DNA from: Scortum barcoo
Taxonomy: Eukaryota; Chordata; Actinopteri; Centrarchiformes; Terapontidae
Assembly: GCA_023238725.1 (NCBI GenBank)
Contig: CM041546.1
Coordinates: 24,312,085 to 24,376,084 of the forward strand
Direction: 5' to 3'
DNA length: 64,000 bases
The position numbers were made by a program, and so were the translations under genes. Of this stretch, positions 27,760-40,473 are shown one piece after another; the stretch's first letter is position 1, and each line of letters opens with the position of its first letter. The notes below the pieces were generated by a model. That model did not search any database, was not told where the DNA came from, and worked only from the letters and a program-made list of their open reading frames with translations.

Positions 27760-28501
27760 GCCCAACCTGCCCACTCGCCTGACAGCAGTAGCTGTGTTGA
27801 ACCAACTGACCCTACTTTTCACTAATCACAGATATCATGAGCGGGAAGTAGATAGAGGATGGAGCTAATGACAGAATGGAAGATATGTGATAAAGAAAAG
27901 GAGGATAGAGTGCAGTAATGACGAAGAGACGGACAGAATGAACTATGAAGACAAATGATGGGAGGGTGCATAACAGGCATGAGGTAACAGACAAATATAC
28001 TAAAAAAATATAAAAGAATATGAACACCATACTCTGGTAAAACAGAGGTCAGGCAACCACCCTCCACCTCGGCCTCGCTTCCTTTTTCGCCTTTACTCTG
28101 CATTCTTCACTCTCTTCCTCTACATCTGCTGCTGAGTGCAGTAGGCCTTGTTGTGCTTGGTTGGACTTCCAGGCCCCAGAGTCTCAGAGAAGAGAGCGAG
28201 GAGCCATACCTCTCCCGTCGGCAGTGCAGTTTGGTTGGGTATGGCAGACAGCTGTTGGCCCTGTCCCTGGACGGCTGCTGGATCGGCGTTAGCAGCTCTT
28301 CCTGGACATGTTTGAAATGGCCCAGCTGTAATGTATTGTGCTGCTTTTCATTTGATTTATGCTTATTTATGGAAGGCCTCCCTGTAATGTGTGCGCTAAC
28401 AGGCATGCATGTGTGTGAGTGAGCTATTGTGGGTAAAAATGTTTGGAGTAGAGAGAGCTACTCATGTGTCTGTGCACCTTTACTTTTGAGGGACCCTCAG
28501 T

Positions 28502-28525
28502 GGTGGGGGGGGTGGGGTGGGGGGG
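28502..28525 (+). repeat. G-run cluster (potential G-quadruplex)
   Basis: Twenty-four bases made only of G and T, with runs of eight, four and seven or more guanines separated by single T bases. The guanines are on the sense strand, so the structure could form in DNA or in pre-mRNA. Folding is inferred from composition only. Confidence 0.75.
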
Positions 28526-29600
28526 TTGTGGTTAGTTGGCTACAGAAGCGAAGCATTTGAAATCCAGAAATTAGCTCACTGTGAAAGAGCGCCGCTTTCC
28601 TCCCTTTCTTTCCCTCTTTCTCTTCTCTAAAGAACACTGAGTGAATGCATGAATAACTGAAAGCATCACATTCCCCTGCCTTCCCCTCATGTTTTCCACT
28701 CTTGTTTTTGGCCTTGTTGTTGTTTAAAGCTAAGGCCTCTTTTCATGTGAACACATGATAAATAGTTGAGAACACTTGACGCCGAGCCTTCAGTTTTTCC
28801 TAAGCGTGGTGAGTTTTTCAGGGGAAATTGATGACACAACTCAACTTTCCTCTGTGGGTGTTTCGTTGGGAGTTTTGTTGTTATGGATAACAAATTTGTA
28901 CAGTGAAGCACATGTACGAGCATGCGGTGCCTTTCAAATAATCAGCCATCAAGTAGAAACATGAACACATAGGTTTTACATCACACTGGTGAAATGAGGC
29001 CTCTCTGAATGACAAGTACAAAGTCTAAAACAGTGCAAAGTTGCAGAGTGAAAGAAATGGGAATGGATAGTGGTCCATTTCTGGCTAATATTTCCTCCTT
29101 CCCTCTTTCCTTCTCCCTCAACTTTAACTAGGTTTAGTGTCACATAACTACAAAGCTGCCAAGCCAAATCATGGTAATGGACTCAGAAGTCAGAACTACA
29201 TGAGAACTCCCTAGTGCAGCTGTTTGAGTCAGACCTTGGCAAAGTTACATTTGAATCTGGTTTCAAATATTAAGACTACTTGTGGTGTGTTAGGTTTATC
29301 TTTTAAGGCACTCAGTTGGCACAGTCGACGACATGTATTGAAAATGTATTCAGCTGTTATGCCATGGTCAGTTTTTGCACAGAAAGCTATGTCTTCTCTG
29401 TGTATAGTGAGAAACAGCTTTTCATATGAAGGCATTACAGATAAGAAAAATATCCAATGACTGACATAAGAATCCTGCATTTTTTTTCTTGAACTGGACT
29501 ACATCAGATTACATGCGATTATTTTTTCAAAATAAAAATCTAGTTCTGCAACTTAAAGTTCTCTGTTTTTCTCTTCTTCCCTGCTTCTGTCACTCTCCAG

Positions 29601-29804
29601 GTTCAGCTATTGTACGAGCTCCTTCTCAGCTGGAGCTCTACATGGGCTCGTCTCCAGAAGCATGGCATCTTACGTCAGACCTCCAGTGTCCCAGAACCCC
29701 CTGCTGGTGCTGCTCCGTCCTCCCCAGTGCGCAGCAGCGCTGGCACCGCCCTACCAGACACCAGCACCTGCAGTCCCTCTGCAGATTTCGGGTCCCCCAC
29801 TGAG
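29601..29804 (+). CDS. vps13b: vps13b coding exon (probably exon 25)
   Basis: The exon is 204 nt, exactly 68 codons, phase 0 at both ends, with acceptor cactctccag and donor GAG|GTTTGT, a comparatively weak donor. The translation opens VQLLYELLLSWSSTWARLQK, continuing the structured groove. It then passes into a Ser/Pro/Ala-rich stretch that includes SSPVRSSAGTALPDTSTCSP and ends GSPTE. The second half looks like a disordered loop, and its SSPVRSS...DTSTCSPSAD pattern is one I recognise from VPS13B. Being a whole number of codons with phase-0 ends, the exon could be skipped without a frameshift. Two other frames are also open here, but only this one joins its neighbours. Confidence 0.94.
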
Positions 29805-32800
29805 GTTTGTTTTTCTCACCCAGCTACACGTTCAGTTTTGTCAGTTCAGTGTTTTTGTGAACTATGAGAATCATGACTCTGCACTTCTGACTTGAGATTT
29901 TCCACATGAACAAGCCTCTTCTCATAATCGGGAAAAACCTTGTCACTGCCACCAATGCATCATGGAACACTACTTAATTTAATTTCCAGTGAAGTGGTTC
30001 ACAAGTTAATTCGCTCTTTTGGTTGATTATTGCTTTATCTTTGTGTTATTGCTTCTACCATATTACACAGCACAGTATTAGCCACTTTGGAACTTTTTGG
30101 TTATTCAGTCAGTGTGTTTTTCTGGCATCCCTCCTTTCATGTTGTGCTACTTGATAAATAAGACGCCTAATGATGAAACCCTGCCAACACCCAACTATCA
30201 GCTTTTTTTTTCCAATCTAAGGTGCTGTGAGTCATGCAGTAACACATGCTCTTTAAGCCTTTGTTGTATATATAATTCTGCTGCAGATTTATTATTTTAA
30301 GTGCAAATATTGTTTTTTTTATTTTTTATTGTTATGAGTAGTTGAGTCAGAGCTAACACATGCAGTTTGTCTTAGAAGTCCTGGTTTGTTTGGGAAGGGT
30401 TTTCAAAGCTGGAAAAATCTCATCAATGCTTATGTTTCTTACATTATTATTTCTTACCCAGACCAGACACTCCGGATAGGCTGTGAGCTCTGTTTGATCC
30501 GTGTAAGCTGGGGCTTGATTGAATATAAACCTGCCTCTTAATTTGGGGAAAACAATAACCTGTATTTACATTTTTTGCTCAGATAAAGTATCAAACCCAG
30601 AGAATGAAGTATGAAGTGCAGCAGTGCGTGCAGGCATGTGCAAAGTTGATGGAAAAATTACAGTCAGTTTTAGGGGGGCACCAACAAAGGTTGAGTGTTA
30701 TTTTTGCTTTCATATCATTTGATTCTTATCCTTACTCTAGATAACATGGCTGGGGTTTTTTCTCCTGTCTAGTACAGTAGCAGCAACAGTGACAAGCTGG
30801 GGGTCCATCGTCTCGGGGCCTTAGCCACCAAGTCCTTGAGTAATACGTATGTGTGTGTTTGTGTGAAGTTGGAACATAGCATAAAAATTATGGTGTTGAT
30901 GAGTGTATACGTTGTTAAGCAGTGGCAACTAGCCTGGGATTAAATGCTCTTTGACCACCAGGGTCCTGTCAGCAATGCGGGGCCCCTGGGATCACAGCAC
31001 AACCATCGAACCGCCCTAAGAGGCAAAAAAGTGTGTCCGTGTGAGTACATATACACGGGGGAAAAAAGTGTTTCATATGTCGATGTGCATCTGCGTCTGT
31101 ATTTGTTTCTGCGCGATCAACATGTGTGTTCTTGCGTCACTTGTAGACCTACAGAAGTGGCAGCAGTTTAGTATGGCAGCGGAGGCCCTATTGTATAGTG
31201 TGTCTATAACAAGGCCACAGAGGCCCCTGACAGCCCACTTGTCACTGTTTACCTAAGTACAAACACTGGTAGAAGTGTTTAGTCCTCGGGGAGGCTGGGT
31301 GATTGAGCAAGAATGTAGGAGCTGTTTTGATAAGTCTCAGCAGTAGTGGCAGCAGTCGCTCTGCAACAAACCCCCTCCCCACCCTCATGCTCAGTCCTCT
31401 GCTTCTTCAGCTACATCCACAGAAAGCCCACAAAACCCCCTGCCACACAACCCAACCAACCTCCACCGTCAGCCATTGAGTTGACACAAAAGTCTTTTTA
31501 TTTACGTGTTTCGCTGGTGTTTATGAATTGATTCAGTGTGATGTAGTATTAATTCCCTTCAGTCTTTAATGTCCCTCTATTTATCTTACCTTTAACTTCT
31601 CGTTTCCTCTCCTGTTGATGCCGACCTTTCTGCCGAGTTAGAAATGAGAACTTCCCACCCTGACATTTCAATTCTATAAATTATTAGGAATTGATGTCAG
31701 AATGTAATGGGATCAGTTAGGCCCTGTCACATTCTGGTTCTGGTTTTTGATTTTTTTCTGTCTGTTATTATTTAACTTCCTATTCTGTCTTTTCTCCATC
31801 CATATTTTTTTCTATCATTCCCATGTCCCCCTCTGCCTCTCTTGTCTCTCTGTGATTTCCTTTTTAATTTTTTCTTTCTGTCACTGAACCCATCCTTTGT
31901 ACCCTCCCCACTCTTCTCCATCCTTCCACCTGTCCCTAAACCATTCTCTCTTCCACTTTTCATTCATAATCTCCCTTTTCTTCCATCTTTCTTTGACACT
32001 TCCCAGCCTGCTGTTGTCCTCCAATGTTTGGGTCTCTCTGATGAGCAAAGACAAACTGTGCAAAGAAAATAAACCCGGATCCTCAGCCCGTTTACAGCGC
32101 AGAGGCCCAGGAATTAAACTGTATACTTTACAACTTGGCTTGTGGAGGTGTGGGAAAATAGCTGCCTCTTAGAATGTGTGTATGGATCTGTGTGTGGGTG
32201 TGTTTGGGGCCCCAATCTGGCAGCACAGGATGTGGCAGAGCCCACCTCTACCGACACCACACCACCACATGTGTTCTTCAAGGCCTCACCTTGATAAGCA
32301 GAGGAGGGGGGACTTTTTCAACACTGATAAAAACAAAAGCTCTGGCTTTTTGGAAAATGACTGGAAATTTTGGAAATTACTGTTCCTTACTTTTGTTTAA
32401 CTTTTTTTCCCCTCATATACTTTACAGAAAATAGAAATAACGTGCATGTTTTGTTGCTGAATTTCATGGGTTTTCTCAAAAATGCAAAATTACAGTTTTG
32501 AAATGTTCAATCTTTTCCTTTATTAATTTGGGTTTTTAGATTGGTCTGAAATTCCAGGTATGCATTGAAACATCTTAAAAATTACAAAATGAAAATATCC
32601 TGGATTTTGTGTGCAACATTGAAAATCAAATACACCTATTGGGGCTCATTTATTTTCACTCAATTGAGGTCACTCTCAATTAGCAAGATTACTCAACTGA
32701 ATGTCCAAAAAATTGTTTTTAAAAGATTATGTGGCTCCAAAAAAAATCCCGGGATGTCAGTTTCTCTTTCTTGTGACCCTGGTAAAGTCAGCTTGTGAGA

Positions 32801-34751
32801 GAGAGTTCTTAAGTGACAGCAGCGGTTCTGGCTGGGAAGCAGGAGCATTCGGGTGTCCGATGCTCCAGCGTAACCACGCTACAGTACACAGTGGTCTGAG
32901 CTTCCCACAGCGCCAGCGGCTGGCTCCTGTTTCCACACATGACATTACAGAGCCTAATCCTACCGACTGGCCAGAACTGTAAACTAAACAGTTCTAACCA
33001 CACACACACACAGACACACACATACGCACACACAGCGCTATGTTTTGACTCCAGCTCAACAATAATTAGTCCCCAAATGGCAGTTGACACTAGAATATCT
33101 CTCATTGAGACTGACTGAACACCATTACTACTGGGCTCATATTACTCACTGCCAGTCACTGTAATTATACACACATAGGCACACAGGCACACTCACACCT
33201 TGACTGTTTGGTGCCATGAAAACACATAATGACACTGCTAGACTCTTAATTGAAATAAATGCCAGTTGTCAACTTATTTAGTGTTATTTTTATGGTGTTT
33301 TGGATCATATGTACAGTATTTTGAGTTAATTATTTTTTAGCACTATGAAGGTGTAACTATACTTCCCCTGCCCGTAGAGCTTTTAGGTTTCTCTGGGTTA
33401 AATTTATGCTTGTGTTTCTGGTGCATTCCTTTGTTTATGTTTTTTTATCTGACCAAGTTTTAATGCTTGAAGAAAATACCCGATATAACAGATATTTTTT
33501 CTTATTTTGAGAGCTAATGCATCCCATGGAGCACATGCTTCTCATCAGTTTTGAGTGGTCCCCATACACTGAAATGTTGAATCTATTTTTGAATCAGCAC
33601 AATACTTAATTTATTTATATAATTGTCATCCGTTGTTATTGAGCTCTGCTGTCAGCCACCCTCAGCTGGGCGATTAAATAAAATTTGCAAATTAGTGTGG
33701 GGCCCTCATCCCTCCCCCAGCTGTGGAACAGGGACATAGTTTCCTCATCTGGATCCTCTTTAAGAGACTGTAATCAGCCCAGCAGCTGTGGGGTTTCTAA
33801 TTGAGATGGTTGATAACCTCCTCACCGACCACAGCCAGGCTCGATAACCATGACACAATCTGTCATTACCACGCTGCGATGGGAGAAGCTGTGGAAAAAG
33901 TGAAACCCTGCAATGCCAGTGCTGCAAATTGCCATATTGTTTGTTTGCAGACCTCTCACTTTCCAAGTCAGCCACGCAGATACATGTTTGGAAAACAGAT
34001 TTACCAGGAAGAGAGTGAAAGAAATAAAAAATGTCCCCAGCGCTGTCATCCTCAGTGCCCTGCCAAACCCCCAGTAATGAGATGAGAGCTCACAGAAGGC
34101 GGCCTCCTCCGCCGCATCCTGCTTGCCTCTCCGCCTCAGCCCCCCTCCACCTCCGCCTCCGGTCTTCACTTCCCATTTTCTCCCAGGCTGCAAGACGTGT
34201 GTGTCCTGGCGCACTTGAGTGAAAGCAGGCCATGTGGGTGCTGGTGGCTTAGTTTGGGGTTAACACCAGTGACAGCTTCACACAATGGTCGTTTTCCCCC
34301 CACATCGCTCAGCTCTGAATAGAGTTCTGCTCAGCAGACACTGATGTCATCTACACACCAAAAGGCTCAAAAGATGGAGATTGCTTTGTTATGGTTACAT
34401 GCACAGCGACAACACTTTCAAACATGCATACACATTCACCAAACATGTTTGATAGACGAATGGACAAACTAACAGCTGCAAAACAAACATGAGAATTTTA
34501 AGGTCAGACTTGTATTTGTGCATATGCCCTTTAGTAAAATAGCATTTGTTGTTTTGGCTTAATGACATTTCTCTACTCCTCAGTTCTAGATTTGTTTAAC
34601 AAATCTTTTTTTTTAAATGTTAGATAAATGTTTGAACCCTGTTACAGTCTTCAAGATCATCTGATACTGCCGGTTTTTGCCCTTTGCCCCAAACCTTTGC
34701 TTTTACCATCTCACCAGCCCTGATTGAACAAATCCTGTCTTGGGTCCCTAG
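29805..34751 (+). other. vps13b: vps13b intron (4.9 kb)
   Basis: A phase-0 intron from GTTTGT to gggtccctag. It holds AT-rich unique sequence, a long pyrimidine-rich block (about 31780-32010), CA-rich patches (32998-33035 and 33168-33200) and a short GC-rich segment at about 34085-34190. Open frames on both strands around 33.8-34.2 kb are compositional and unrecognised. Confidence 0.88.
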
Positions 34752-34923
34752 GGTGACTCAGTGACTGCTGGAGACGACAGTCCGTTTGCCGACACAGTGA
34801 CATTGGAGCAGAAAACTAGCAGCATTGGTGGCACCAGTGGGAAGGTCAGCCTTTGGATGCAGTGGATGTTACCCAAGGTCACGGTTAAACTGTTTGCTCC
34901 TGACCCAACTGCCAAAAAGACAG
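34752..34923 (+). CDS. vps13b: vps13b coding exon (probably exon 26)
   Basis: The exon is 172 nt, with acceptor gggtccctag and donor ACAG|GTACGC. It starts in phase 0 and leaves one base (G) for the next exon. The translation starts GDSVTAGDDSPFADTVTLEQ, then ISGGTSGK-like residues (SSIGGTSGKVSLWMQWMLPK), and ends KLFAPDPTAKKT. The start continues the acidic/Ser-rich loop of the previous exon, after which the chain returns to an ordered strand-rich segment with the conserved WMQWMLPK. The joins on both sides keep a single frame, and the segment is recognisable VPS13B. Confidence 0.94.
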
Positions 34924-36904
34924 GTACGCCGACCTTGATGTACTTCCTTCCTTTTTTCTCAAATACAATGAATTCTAGTTCATTCTATACTGCTGATTGA
35001 TGTAACAGAGTATAACTAAACAGCAGCTGCTTGCACATGTCTATGTGTGAATAAACTTTAAATTCATTATATTTCATTAGATTCTGATGATGAATCTGTG
35101 CAATAGAGCAAACTTTCATACATAAAGCAGAGTAGTCTTTAATTTCTCAGTGTGCAGTGTGAACGAGTGCAGGAAGCTATTCAGAGTTTTTACAGTCTTG
35201 CTGTATCAACGCTTAAAGTGATCAACTCTCATCTCTTTTCTCATTTAAATGTTGAGCACTCTGAAGGGAAAGGCAGCTGGAGAGAAGGAGGGATGGAGGG
35301 AAAAGACAAATAAATAACTGGGTGATGAATCCCAAGCGAACCGCCTCTTGTCCCCTTTAGATTTACTGGGGCGATGAAAGGCTAGATTTACCTTTAATTG
35401 GTGGCTGTAATATTTAGCATCTGCCAACCAGATCGCCCAGCTTAAGGTCTTTAATAGTGGAAATGGAATGTTTTGGAGGACATCGCAGAGATGGTTTAAC
35501 TTAGAGACATCCTAAATAGGCATTACTTTGGATTTGGGCTTAATATGTGCCATGTGAGTTGCGAGATGAACTTACCACTGGATTTTCTGTGTGCAACACA
35601 TTAAGCATGTTATTGAAAACAAGAATTGTGTGTATCCAGTATATTAGATGTCTAATATCACAAGTACATTCTTGGAGATAAGTAAGCCACAGATATGACT
35701 GCAGACAATCTGCTATGATGTAATATTTTTTTCATGTGCAACGGAAATAAGATTCTTGTCTCTCCAGAGAAATGGAAAAACAGCCATTCCAGACACACTG
35801 CTTCTTGGGTATAATGTTATGCTATTATGTGTTGGAAGATTAGAGGTAGAAATTCAAGCATGAGTCGCTCTCTACTAAACGCACAAATCAGTGGTGCGCT
35901 TTTCTTCTTTTAAGATGAACTGTTTAAGACGGAGGGACTAAGGATTTCCAGTACTCTTACAGGGTGGGTTTAGAAAACTCATACATCAATATCAACACTG
36001 TGTTCGGAGACTATGAGTTTTTGAGTATCTAACAACTTGGGAGAGTTTTTTTCCACACTGTATCCACAAGAAAAAAGCTGACGAGCCTTGTGTTTCAATT
36101 TTAATAAGCCATTAGGAACCTCTGCGTTTCTCAGAATCACCACAAGGCAACAGTACAACAACAACCATAGTTTCACATGCATGAAGTCCATTTTCCCAAG
36201 CTAGCCTGTGATTTTGGGACTTTCTCTGTGGAAACAATGAGAGCGAACCAACAGTTAAGCTCACAGGCTCGGTTCAATACAAAGTTAATCACTTCTTCTA
36301 TGAAGCTTACTCACTTTGCCGGCAGTGGGTGGGTTTGTTTGCGCACAAGGTGCACTGAGGCACGCACATACATTTTAATGAACACACATGCAGAAGAGTC
36401 TACATGAATATTCAACGTTGTGTAAACACACATGTGGACACACACATTCTCCTCATTAAGACAGGCTGAGGGACATCTTATTCATACTTTGTGTTTTTAC
36501 CCACGTATTTCAAAGCTTGAGTCTTAATCAGCCAAACGTGGGTCCTGTTCAGAAAACCCACAGTGTCTTCACTCTGCAGGAACTGACCACAGATGTTAGA
36601 CCAGGACGTGGACAGGGCTAGTTACAGTGCAGGTCCTTGTCCAGAGAGGTGAAATTTTCACACACAGATAAAACAAGTTAATTTGTATTTCCTGTTTGCC
36701 AAATAGAGTGGTAGCCATACAGCATGCTAAAACAGAGATGGGGTACAAACTTCTGGCATTTACAGTATTGCAAATGAGAGATTGCTACACAATTAAGTTG
36801 CCTAATGAATGTACGTTTCCACTGTGATTCACTTCATGATCTTAATATATATATTAGAAAAAAAAAAATTGTATTGCTTGTATTGTATTGTATTTTTCTG
36901 GCAG
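34924..36904 (+). other. vps13b: vps13b intron (2.0 kb)
   Basis: A phase-1 intron from GTACGC to tttttctggcag. AT-rich single-copy-looking DNA with no strong repeat. A short poly-A run lies at about 36859-36869, close to the acceptor. Confidence 0.9.
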
Positions 36905-37019
36905 AGATCTGTGTCATCAGTGAGCTAGAAGACCTGAGTGCTTCAGTAGATGTCCAGGATGTTTATACAAAGATCAAATGTAAAGTTGGGAGCTTCAACA
37001 TCGACCACTACAGATGCAG
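36905..37019 (+). CDS. vps13b: vps13b coding exon preceding the alternative pair (probably exon 27)
   Basis: The exon is 115 nt, with acceptor ttttctggcag and donor GCAG|GTAAAG. The first two bases finish a glutamate codon. The exon ends with two bases (AG) of a codon whose third base comes from whichever alternative exon is chosen: G gives arginine with the 67-nt exon, T gives serine with the 142-nt exon. The translation contains ICVISELEDLSASVDVQDVY and TKIKCKVGSFNIDHYRC, a highly recognisable VPS13B segment. The phase of its 3' end is what allows the downstream exon choice to be tested by arithmetic. Confidence 0.95.
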
Positions 37020-40000
37020 GTAAAGTACATCTCTTATGTGTAAACAGATGTACGGATCCAGATTTTTTGGTCCACAGGCAGGAATCATAACAATGCCATG
37101 TCAAAATGATAATATAATATGCAGTAAAACTGGGACCCTCCAGTTTGAGGATAGTCTCTCTGTCCACCAGATCACCCTGCTGCCCGCACACACTTCTCCC
37201 AGATTCCACGCACACATACTTCACCACCAATACCACTAGCACTTTGTCTGTTCTCACTTCTGCTTATATGGGTGATTTTTCGGATTATCACCTCAGCGTC
37301 ATCTTTCCAGACAGCTGCTGCAGTGGTGACCACAGACAGGCAGATGGACGAACAGACAGACAGACAGACAGATGGACCAGCAGACTAGACGGACGGGTTG
37401 ATCCAGCCCTGGGCTGGCCCGACTCTGACTCACAAAGCGAAGGAGTTCAATCAGTCCGTCAGTCATTCTCTCTGAGCCTGCGGTGTCTGAATTGATTCAT
37501 AGAAACATTAACACGTTGTTAGGGGAGGAAAACCACTGGGCGATGTTCCACTGCATCCTTATGGTAATCTCTCCCCACGTCAAGTTCCAATCAAAATGGG
37601 GTAATTTAGCTCTGGGCTCTGAAATTATGAAAGCACATACTGCAGCATGGTAAAACTGAAGCTGTGGCTAAAGATCGTAGTTTTTTTTTTTTGCCATGCC
37701 CTATACACACATTCTTCCCATCAATCTTCCCATAAAGTGTGGCCTTATTTTCAATATCTAAATCCTTTATTTTTTCCTGTATTTCTCCTCTTTGCCTTGA
37801 TCACATACCTCTGTAATGGAGTCAGCAGCACTGAGTGTGCACTGTGTACGTGCCTGAGGTCTTGCTCTGTTGGGAAGAGACCACTTAGCAGGAGGCAATT
37901 CCCCCTGTCTGTGTCTGAAGAGATAATGAAACAGCGAACCTTAACGCTCCAGCACTGTATGTTGCATCCAGCAGCCCAGTGTGTGTTTGTGAGTGTTTTC
38001 AGGTCTTTGTGTGTAGTTGACTAGATTTGTTTCCTATAAGTGCCTCCTTCTCTCATCGAGCCAGCCAGACAGTGAAGGGGGGATGGACCTTCCTGGGCCC
38101 TGGGCCCTGTGCCCTTTGCCCGTGTTGAACCCCATCATCAGCAATCAATGCTCTCACCGCTGATGTGATAATAGGTATTGATTCTGATTTGCCAGATTTT
38201 AAAATCACCTTAGCTGTGTCCTAGGCATGTCAGTAGAGGTCAGAGAGGGACTGAGTCGAACATTTTGGCTTTGAATCTGACTGTCGAGCAGGCTTCTCAC
38301 AGACCTCCCTGTTTCACTGTAGGCAGTTGATTTATATTCTGTCAGGCCACATGTATTATATACAGCATGGAGCATCAACCTAAGCCAGGACAATGTCAGT
38401 GGTTAGACAGTTTTAGAGTGTGAAGGTGTCGCGGGTCATTATATCATACTACTCTGCTCTCCACAGGTGTGTGTCCAATTGCTTCTGAGACAGAGCCAAC
38501 CGTAATCTTTTTAGTAGACCTCTATGCCTTCCTAAGTAGATAATGGGTCAATTTTCTCATTTCTAGGTTATTTCAGTTTAATGTGCATTTAACAACATGG
38601 TCTCAACACACTTTAACCGACCAAAGACCTGGCAGGCAGAAGCACTCCATCATCCAAGCCAGGTTACAGTCATGGCTGTTTAGGACACAGTAGAGGACCT
38701 CTGGGCTCCTGGCCCACTCTAATCTGTATCATCCACATATACAAGAGAGCCCACAGGGGTTGGAGTCCATATTAATCATTCTGAACAGATAATTGTTAGG
38801 TATTTCATCACCCAGCCCAGGTTATTTGTGTGCATTGGGTCAGATTAAATCAGGCCTGACAGAGAAAATGTCTCATCTGGCCTCAGCTCTATCTCACAGC
38901 TGGAAAATGAATGGAAAGCTAGATATGGCAGGCAAATATGCGAGGTGAATATATAATTGAATCCTTGATTGTATCAAAATAGGAGGAGAAGGGAGGAGGA
39001 GGGAAGGAAAATGACAGAGAGTCCCCAGGGAAGACAAAATAGGTGGGTGTTGGACCCTGTAGGTGTGGGGCTCACTCATCATGGAGCAGCAGAGGTGAAA
39101 TTAAAGGGAAATGTAGAAGCAAGACAGAGATGGGGTGATTGGGTATCAGACTCTGAAGGGTAGCGTCTCCTCTCCAGTGAGAAGTTTAAAAATTAGGAAG
39201 CTGCTTCTCCTCCTTATTTTAGCCAGGTCACCCCTAGCAACGGTGCTCCTTGAACTGCTCTGAAACACAGAGATGCCCCCCTGAGAGAGGACAGCCAGTG
39301 ACAGTTCACCCTCATTCGCTCATTCGCCAAGGAGCAGCTCACACAAATTGGAGCTGATATCTTCCAGCTGTTCGGCAAATGGCTCAGAGCGATGGATGGA
39401 TGGATGGGAGCAGAGAGAGAGAAAGAGAGAGAAAGAGTAGAGAGAGATGAAGAGAGCTGTGGGGGGTCCATGTGTATTAGTCACTCTTACAGCAGAGAGG
39501 GGAGATTACAAAGAGATATTCACATAGGCACACACACAGAAAGAACCGGCATACACACACACGATAATTCATGAAACACACGCATACGTACACACACACT
39601 CACCAATAGGCCTACTCCACTCTCACTGAACTCCCCGTATTCTGGAGGGGAGTAATGAAGAGGGAGGTGGGGGCAAGCTGAGGGAGATGGTGGCGTAAAA
39701 GAAATGATGCAGATGGTGTTGAACCATTCCCATTGTGTGAAACATTTTACCGTACACGTGTTGTGCATGATTTGGCATCCTTAAGAAACTGTAATAATGC
39801 TGCGCATGTGTGTGTCTGTGCGTGTTTTATATATCGCAGATTTAGAGTTTATATTGTGAATAATAATTGTTTTGTGTGTCTCCATGTTAATTTATTTTGA
39901 TGTCTGCTTTACAGGTGCTTTCTGCTTCTTATGGATGGCCTCAACACAAAATGGAATTTTATTATTTTCACATTATTTATGTTTCTGTAATTTTAATTAG

Positions 40001-40270
40001 TTAATACATGTGTTGTGTTTTATTGCTATCTCAAAACACTGTCTAAAATTCAGTAACTTAACATACATGATTTAACTGAGTTTGAGTTTCAGTGCGTGCC
40101 TCCAGGCTGCTGAAAGTTTGATAAAAATGTCAGTGTCAGCTTGTGGTTCATTTATCTAAATGCAGATTTCTAACTACTGCTGCTATTGAAGAGATATTAT
40201 CAGTCCCTGCCACAACAGTATAAGTAGTCCCAGATGCCCGAGTTAAGCTTGGCCTTGTGTGTCTCTCCAG
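37020..40270 (+). other. vps13b: vps13b intron upstream of the 67-nt alternative exon (3.25 kb)
   Basis: A phase-2 intron from GTAAAG to gtgtgtctctccag. It contains an (ACAG)n tract near 37352-37372, GA-rich sequence at about 39405-39450, CA-rich sequence at about 39523-39600, a single TGCATG (RBFOX-type) hexamer at 39764-39769, and a TG-rich patch at 39803-39825. It also has a weak hairpin at 40114-40165. The final AG-free zone before the acceptor is only about 25 nt. Confidence 0.88.
37352..37372. repeat. (ACAG)n tetranucleotide repeat
   Basis: About five near-perfect ACAG units, followed by diverged GATGGACCAGCAGACTAGACGG-type copies. Confidence 0.85.
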
Positions 40271-40337
40271 GCCAGGGCAGGGCTGGCACTCAGGCCACTA
40301 TGAAGGACTCATTCTGCAGTGCAAGGAGACAGCTGTG
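40271..40337 (+). CDS. vps13b: vps13b alternative exon A, 67 nt (counterpart of human exon 28b)
   Basis: The acceptor gtctctccag precedes 40271 and the donor GTG|GTGAGG follows 40337. The first base completes the split arginine codon, then 22 codons read PGQGWHSGHYEGLILQCKET and AV, ending in phase 0. I recognise this as the short alternative VPS13B segment (human version roughly PGPGWRSGHFEGICLQCKEK). Length 67 is 1 mod 3, the same as the next exon (142). Either exon alone restores the frame into 42428-42700, whereas both together (209 nt) or neither would shift it. This therefore looks like one half of a mutually exclusive pair. No transcript evidence is available here. Confidence 0.88.
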
Positions 40338-40473
40338 GTGAGGCTTCTGCCTGTCCCAAACCAGCCATAGCAGCCTTAGGACTCTATACACTGTGCCTCT
40401 GCCATTCTGCTCCTAATCAAGGTTCCTCATCTCTGCTCATGCTGGACAGACAGGAATATAAAGGAACTCATTT

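Larger units (their letters stand above)
25404..29600 (+). other. vps13b: vps13b intron (4.2 kb)
   Basis: A phase-0 intron from GTCAGT to cactctccag. It contains a (GT)n at 27737-27759, CA-rich patches around 27330-27440 and a G-run cluster at 28502-28525. An unremarkable open frame at 28153-28422 is overlapped by another on the opposite strand, and neither is recognised. Nothing else could be assigned. Confidence 0.88.

Noticed and set aside
37036..37495. Read-through frames after the exon ending at 37019
   Set aside because: They lie beyond a consensus donor and pass into the ACAG repeat. Not VPS13B-like.
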